Source: Siderastrea radians (taxonomy: Eukaryota; Cnidaria; Anthozoa; Scleractinia; Rhizangiidae). Taken from it: a stretch of 64,000 bases of DNA. Below, in pieces: positions 47,038-64,000 of the stretch (positions are counted from its first letter, which is position 1; each line of letters starts with the position of its first letter). Both the position numbers and the translations under genes were made by a program. Below the pieces are notes generated by a model. The model saw only the letters and a program-made list of their open reading frames with translations, was not told where the DNA came from and ran no database searches. The stretch is taken from contig OZ024895.1 in NCBI GenBank assembly GCA_964017195.1, positions 6,010,001 through 6,074,000 on the forward strand. The letters are read 5' to 3'.

Positions 47038-64000
<16,963 letters not shown>

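Overview
This is a eukaryotic, AT-rich, intron- and transposon-dominated window. The mix of families points to an anthozoan cnidarian, probably a stony coral. It holds a tyrosine-recombinase (Ngaro/DIRS) retrotransposon, a Kolobok element with a THAP domain, Harbinger- and piggyBac-type MITEs, long foldback elements, decayed LINEs and an animal BMP-antagonist gene with von Willebrand factor C (VWC) domains. The organism is an inference; no rRNA or mitochondrial marker is present.

Layout. 1-3.8 kb: dispersed and tandem non-coding repeats, including two ~580-bp direct copies and a 93-bp tandem pair. 4.3-10.8 kb: a foldback element with inverted arms of about 480-600 bp and a centre holding a SWIM zinc-finger gene exon. 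One arm carries a TA-type MITE and a 5.0-kb minus-strand Ngaro-like retrotransposon with split direct repeats (A1-gag-RT/RNaseH-YR-B1-A2-B2) and several frameshifts. 10.8-23.5 kb: no gene recognised; the main feature is a diverged ~330-bp tandem array at 19.4-21.2 kb. 23.55-30.11 kb: a three-level nest. A Tc1/mariner-IS630-like element is split by a Kolobok-like element (TTAA duplication), which is itself interrupted by a second, intact copy of the same mariner family. 31.26-34.56 kb: a 3.3-kb foldback with ~1-kb arms, a 9-bp target duplication and a minisatellite loop. 34.7-42.4 kb: hAT-like, piggyBac-like and Harbinger-like non-autonomous elements, several palindromic.

47.0 kb to the right edge: a chordin-like (CHRDL-type) secreted BMP antagonist on the plus strand. 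I reconstruct twelve exons, the last cut by the window edge. The model is a signal-peptide exon, then VWC1, VWC2, a micro-exon linker, VWC3, two basic linker exons and VWC4. Introns between modules are phase 1 and introns inside each VWC domain are phase 0. All splice sites are GT/AG and the reading frame is continuous. The introns hold a 5'-truncated jockey/CR1-like LINE, an antisense L1-like LINE lacking its reverse transcriptase, dense microsatellites, and a ~120-bp repeat family that recurs in three introns of this gene.

The only host gene I can support is the chordin-like gene. The only intact transposon ORF is the 353-residue transposase at 25138-26199. Everything else recognisable is transposon-derived and mostly broken. 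Alignments were made by eye; repeat boundaries are approximate unless a target-site duplication fixes them.
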